A program made the translations under genes and the position numbers. Below, in pieces: positions 5,759-8,356 of a stretch of DNA of 8,356 nt; positions within the stretch are counted from its first letter, which is position 1; every line of letters starts with the position of its first letter. Under the pieces are notes generated by a model. That model saw only the letters and a list, made by a program, of their open reading frames with translations. It did no database searches and was not told the DNA's origin. The DNA is from an uncultured bacterium (GTDB lineage Bacteria; Desulfobacterota; WTBG01), in the NCBI GenBank assembly GCA_938024025.1, contig CALJBY010000151.1, positions 1 through 8,356 of the forward strand, written 5' to 3'.

Positions 5759-5895
5759 GTTTTTGATTAGTTGGCCAGGTAAACCTTTTGTAGTAATCAA
5801 GGTGAAAATAACCATGGCTTACATCGCAATGCATAGCTTTACATGCATATATGCTGCTCAGAGGATTTATCCCTATCTAATCGAGCAGTTTTTTT
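5759..5895 (+). ncRNA. Candidate structured small RNA or leader RNA of about 137 nt
   Basis: The span runs from the predicted initiation point of a strong promoter to an intrinsic-terminator-like end. Visible stems are a perfect 7-bp TTGATTA/TAATCAA (5763-5769 with 5794-5800) enclosing a short AGGT/ACCT hairpin, ATGCAT paired with ATGCAT (5829-5834 and 5843-5848), and the terminator stem. No ORF of useful length with a ribosome binding site is seen in it. It does not match any riboswitch consensus I can recall; I compared it in particular with the c-di-GMP-I class, which is common upstream of cytochrome genes. Confidence 0.45.
5854..5895 (+). terminator. Intrinsic-terminator-like hairpin with T7 tail
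   Basis: CTGCTC (5854-5859) pairs with GAGCAG (5883-5888). The stem can extend inward as GATT/AATC (5864-5867 with 5879-5882) across a 4-base bulge. Seven T follow at 5889-5895. No coding gene ends just before it, so it would terminate the leader or small RNA and act as an attenuator ahead of the heme/Kelch gene. Confidence 0.6.
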
Positions 5896-5901
5896 ATGCA
5901 T

Positions 5902-5933
5902 AAAAAATGGAAGCGATGACAATCACCGCTTCC
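5902..5933 (-). terminator. Intrinsic-terminator-like hairpin on the - strand
   Basis: On the - strand, arms GGAAGCG and CGCTTCC (5909-5915 and 5927-5933) extend inward by three more pairs, and an ATTTTTT tail follows. The single internal mismatch on the + strand (A5916 with C5926) becomes a G-U pair in - strand RNA, giving 11 unbroken pairs there. This points to the - strand as the functional one. No - strand gene ends here, so it may end a small antisense RNA. Confidence 0.55.
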
Positions 5934-5978
5934 TGTGAGTTTCCCTCTGCTTCCCTAAAAAGTCATCAGGAGAACTCA

Positions 5979-6059
5979 ATGAAAAGCATAACACGTTATT
6001 ATTATCCCTATCAATCCCTTGCTCTTCCGGTGAATACAGAGCAGGGGATTATTTATTGA
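5979..6059 (+). CDS. Possible 26-residue leader peptide
   Basis: ATG 5979 to TGA 6057-6059 encodes 26 residues starting MKSITRYYYPY. AGGAG (5968-5972) lies 6 bases before the ATG, an optimal ribosome binding site. The product has no recognisable domain; three tyrosines in a row are notable. Its second half coincides with a 13-pair RNA hairpin. Translation of this ORF would therefore affect leader folding ahead of the heme/Kelch gene, whose start is 83 bases after its stop. It could equally be a chance ORF in a leader. Confidence 0.35.
   Translation: MKSITRYYYPYQSLALPVNTEQGIIY
6013..6050 (+). promoter_or_regulatory. Strong 13-pair stem-loop in the heme/Kelch leader
   Basis: Arms 6013-6025 and 6038-6050 (AATCCCTTGCTCT with AGAGCAGGGGATT) pair fully as + strand RNA, using one U-G pair (6019 with 6044), around a 12-base loop. 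As - strand RNA that position would be a mismatch, so the + strand is the likely functional one. The downstream ATTTATT is a poor terminator tail. A leader stability or control element is more likely than a full terminator. Confidence 0.55.
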
Positions 6060-6130
6060 AAGGAGGTGGTAAGAGGGGGGGATTTTCATTGTCATTACAC
6101 AAAGAATTTAATTATTGCTATAGATTTAAA

Positions 6131-6136
6131 AGGAGG
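6131..6136 (+). promoter_or_regulatory. Ribosome binding site of the heme/Kelch gene
   Basis: AGGAGG, preceded by AAAA, lies 5 bases before the ATG at 6142. It fixes the start, which is directly followed by a good signal peptide. Confidence 0.85.
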
Positions 6137-6141
6137 ACACA

Positions 6142-8356
6142 ATGAAGAAGATAAAAATTTTATTTCTCTTTTCAGTTCTACCCTTTATAGTAATGACATC
6201 AGGGATTCTCTACGCTAATGTTGTCCCTGGTGATTGCCGCAACCCTGACGCCTGCTTGGAATGTCACGGTGGACACATCATTGGCTATCACGATTGCACT
6301 CTCTGCCATGAATTCCCAGGCGACCCCTACTTTGACCACCGATTTACCTCAGAAACAAATTGCGATGACTGTCATGACTACATCCCTGATGTTGATCCGC
6401 AGTGTAGTACCTGCCACATGAATGATGATACCTTTGACCTGGGATGTGAAAGAGGGGCGTGGTCATTGACCGGCCCTATGTCCATCGGGAGGTTTATCCA
6501 TGCTGGTTCCCCTCTTGATGATGGAAACTTCCTGGTTACTGGAGGTGGCACTCCACCGCAATTTTTCCCCGTGAATACTGCCGAAATTCTTGACCCGAAT
6601 ACGCGCGTCTTTACCTTATCAGGGGATACCATGTCAGACCCCAGGTGGAGCCATACCCAGACAACTCTTGCGGATGGCAGGGTGTTAGTCACCGGTGGCA
6701 GAAATTTTCAAAGTCCTGCTATTCCAGGAGCCAAGGTACTGGACAGTGCCGATATCTATGACCCCGCTACTGACATGTTTGCTCCCACTGGCTCTATGCA
6801 TGTCCCCCGCAGGAGTCACAAAGACATCCTGCTCGATAACGGTCTGGTGCTGATAACCGGTGGCGGAGACAGCGTTTCTACTGGCGCAACGATGCCCCTG
6901 GACACTGCTGAGATATACGACCCTGCAACCGGTACCTTCAGGCTGCTCACATCAACGATGACCGTTCCAAGACAGTTCCACACTATGGTAAAATTGCCTG
7001 ACGGAAAAGTGCTGGTTATAGGTGGATCACTCGGACCCGGGCTGAAGAACATCACCACGTCAGTAGATATGTTTGATCCTGCAACAGAAACATTCACTGA
7101 AGTAGGACAAATGCTCTCACCAAGGATTACCCAGGTGGCTACCCTCTTAAGGGACGGTAGAGTACTGCTTGCCTTTTCCTGGGACGGCCTTGACGTGGCG
7201 AATAATTCGGAAATTTATGATCCGGTGGCTAACACTTTTTCTCCCACCTCAGAAAACCCTATTCATGGAAAGGTTGACCTTGATGGTATCAGGTTGCTGG
7301 ATGGCACAGTTGTATGCCCGACAGGAGGTAACGAGTTTCTGCAGGTGCTCCCCACAACTGCCCTCTATCGTCCTGAAACCGATGATTTCGTTCTGTCGGG
7401 ATCAGTCCAGTTTCCCAGGACTTCCATTGTGCGTGCACTCCTCAAAGATGGAAGGCCACTACTTGTCGGAGGTCTTGGTCAGGGGAAATTTCATGCTATC
7501 GCAGAGATCTATACACCTTCTGTCCTTTCTCAAGCACGTGGACTCAACAATGTTCTTTCTGACCTTCCTGAGGAGGCGTATACCAATGGCGGGCATAAAA
7601 GAGCTCTTTTAGACAAGGCAGGGCTTATCATCAATAGAGTTGATGATTGCAACAAGTGTCATAAACCGAAGGTGAAAGAACAGTGGATAAACAAACAATA
7701 TGAACAAGCACAACACGCTCTTGAAGATGAAATCATTCGCAGGATTGATGGTTGTTCAGGGGGAGATTCGTCTGATGACTGGATTATGGCTTGCGAAGAC
7801 CAGGACCAGCCGTTTGCCGTTGCCAGTCTCATGCAAAAGACATTAGACGCAATTCTGGGCAATGCTCTCCCGCCTGAGGTCACTGTGGAAGTTGATCAGC
7901 CTACTGGCGAGTATCCCCACACGGTCCAATTTACCGGGACGGCAAGTGATCCTGATGGATCGGTAGCTTTATTCTTCTGGGACTTTGGCGATGGATCAAA
8001 CAGCTCAGAACAAGATCCAATGCATACGTACACATGTCCGGGAGACTACACGGCCGCTCTCACCGTTGTTGACAACGACGGGCTTGTGGGAGAGGCAAGT
8101 GTCGACATCCATGTGGATTATACGCCCGGGATTTCAGCATCCTTTGCCTGTGACTTGCAGCCGCAGTATCAGGCTTTCTGTGGTGGCTGCCATCCTCCGG
8201 TTCTCAACCTTGATCTGACCACTTACACTGGTGTTATTGCTGGAAGCGATAATGGCCCGGTAGTGCTACCGTTTGATCCGGAAAACAGCTCTATCGTCCA
8301 AATTACAGATCAGCCCAGGAACCACGCTAATGATGTCGGCGGCGAACCGCTTTCAC
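6142..8356 (+). CDS. Secreted multiheme cytochrome with Kelch propeller and PKD domain (3' end outside window)
   Basis: The frame is open without a stop for 738 codons to the window end. Residues 1-25 form a Sec signal peptide (KKIK, hydrophobic core, likely cleavage after LYA25). Four CxxCH sites follow at C38, C52, C74 and C88. Residues about 107-459 are seven Kelch-type repeats with motifs such as LADGRVLVTGG and TAEIYDPATGTF, implying a seven-bladed beta-propeller. A fifth site, CNKCH, is at C503. A PKD domain (about 576-658) shows WDFGDGS at 613-619 and HTYTCPGDYTAALTV. The sixth site, CGGCH at C680, opens a domain resembling planctomycete-type cytochrome c (PSCyt1-like). Extra cysteines (32, 102, 538, 551, 632, 670) could form disulfides. 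Kelch and PKD domains usually bind proteins or glycans, so this may be a surface or periplasmic electron-transfer protein with a docking function; that role is inferred. Confidence 0.9.
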   Translation, partial: MKKIKILFLFSVLPFIVMTSGILYANVVPGDCRNPDACLECHGGHIIGYHDCTLCHEFPGDPYFDHRFTSETNCDDCHDYIPDVDPQCSTCHMNDDTFDLGCERGAWSLTGPMSIGRFIHAGSPLDDGNFLVTGGGTPPQFFPVNTAEILDPNTRVFTLSGDTMSDPRWSHTQTTLADGRVLVTGGRNFQSPAIPGAKVLDSADIYDPATDMFAPTGSMHVPRRSHKDILLDNGLVLITGGGDSVSTGATMPLDTAEIYDPATGTFRLLTSTMTVPRQFHTMVKLPDGKVLVIGGSLGPGLKNITTSVDMFDPATETFTEVGQMLSPRITQVATLLRDGRVLLAFSWDGLDVANNSEIYDPVANTFSPTSENPIHGKVDLDGIRLLDGTVVCPTGGNEFLQVLPTTALYRPETDDFVLSGSVQFPRTSIVRALLKDGRPLLVGGLGQGKFHAIAEIYTPSVLSQARGLNNVLSDLPEEAYTNGGHKRALLDKAGLIINRVDDCNKCHKPKVKEQWINKQYEQAQHALEDEIIRRIDGCSGGDSSDDWIMACEDQDQPFAVASLMQKTLDAILGNALPPEVTVEVDQPTGEYPHTVQFTGTASDPDGSVALFFWDFGDGSNSSEQDPMHTYTCPGDYTAALTVVDNDGLVGEASVDIHVDYTPGISASFACDLQPQYQAFCGGCHPPVLNLDLTTYTGVIAGSDNGPVVLPFDPENSSIVQITDQPRNHANDVGGEPLS
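6460..7518 (+). repeat. Seven Kelch-type repeats encoded in the heme/Kelch gene
   Basis: Protein-level repeats of about 45-55 residues cover residues 107-459. Each has an SPR/VPR-like segment, a DG(R/K)VLVTGG-like strand pair and a (A/S)EIYDPxTxxF end. Repeats 2-4 are closest to consensus. Repeat 5 has lost the GG pair (AFSWDG), and repeat 6 carries CPTGG. Seven units would close a standard propeller. The copper and Tyr-Cys features that mark galactose oxidase are not evident. Confidence 0.85.

Larger units (their letters stand above)
5431..6141. other. Divergent regulatory region between two cytochrome genes
   Basis: These 711 bases hold no large gene. From left to right they contain a - strand promoter with an overlapping inverted repeat, a nested inverted repeat (5515-5579), an operator-like inverted repeat (5693-5717) and a + strand promoter (5724-5752). 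Further on are a structured leader or small RNA ending in a terminator (to 5895), a - strand terminator-like hairpin (5902-5933), a 26-codon ORF containing a strong hairpin (5979-6059), and the ribosome binding site of the heme/Kelch gene. A second purine-rich site AAAGGAGGTGG at 6059-6069 has no start codon at usable distance. Confidence 0.7.

Noticed and set aside
5759..5895. c-di-GMP-I (GEMM) riboswitch ahead of a cytochrome gene
   Set aside because: The position would fit, but the conserved tetraloop/receptor core segments of that class are not recognisable in the sequence.
6089..6145. TTG-initiated 18-codon ORF overlapping the heme/Kelch start as ATGA
   Set aside because: The strong purine-rich site at 6059-6069 is too far upstream of the TTG, and nothing else supports translation.
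6460..7518. Galactose-oxidase-type enzyme identity for the Kelch propeller
   Set aside because: The repeats resemble the propeller part of that family, but I see no sign of the copper ligands or the Tyr-Cys cofactor context, and the C-terminal oxidase domain is replaced by heme and PKD segments.
7169..7612. 147-codon + strand ORF in another frame of the heme/Kelch gene
   Set aside because: It lies entirely inside the Kelch-encoding frame, has no domain and no ribosome binding site, and is a frame shadow.

Overview
The window holds four substantial genes and a gene tail. On the + strand are a tungsten/molybdenum aldehyde:ferredoxin oxidoreductase-family enzyme (489-2456) and the first 738 codons of a secreted cytochrome that mixes hemes with a Kelch propeller and a PKD domain (6142 to the window end). 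On the - strand are a small GNAT acetyltransferase (2481-2918) and a 16-heme c-type cytochrome (3391-5430). A 27-codon tail of an unidentified gene opens the window. Sec-type signal peptides, at least 22 CxxCH heme sites in two adjacent genes and an AOR-family enzyme suggest an anaerobic or respiratory bacterium rich in multiheme cytochromes. Desulfobacterota/Geobacter-like organisms and anammox-type Planctomycetota are both plausible; the last heme domain resembles the planctomycete-type cytochrome c family. The sequence alone does not settle the lineage.

Layout. 1-84: gene tail. 85-488: a non-coding stretch filled with degenerate dispersed repeats, ending in a strong ribosome binding site. 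489-2456: AOR-family gene. 2457-2480: a short convergent junction without a clear terminator. 2481-2918: GNAT gene, with a good sigma-70-type promoter at 2975-3002. 2919-3390: non-coding, with that promoter, a 14-bp palindrome and a REP-like hairpin element. 3391-5430: 16-heme cytochrome. 5431-6141: a 711-bp divergent intergenic region rich in regulatory structure. 6142-8356: the heme/Kelch/PKD protein, open at the window end.

How the parts may work together. The two cytochrome genes diverge from one control region and probably encode exported electron-transfer proteins. The 16-heme protein looks like a long heme wire made of eight di-heme modules. The second protein presents hemes around two non-heme domains of the kind used for binding proteins or polysaccharides. 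The AOR enzyme should be cytoplasmic and deliver or take low-potential electrons through its iron-sulfur cluster. A link between it and the cytochromes is inference only, since the genes are not in one operon.

The most unusual part is 5431-6141. It contains a near-consensus + strand promoter preceded by an inverted repeat, and a short structured RNA ending in a hairpin plus seven T. Next comes a hairpin that is fully paired only as - strand RNA and is followed there by a U-run. A long hairpin that is fully paired only as + strand RNA lies inside a 26-codon ORF with its own ribosome binding site. This looks like a conditional leader or small-RNA locus controlling the heme/Kelch gene. I could not match it to a known riboswitch class.
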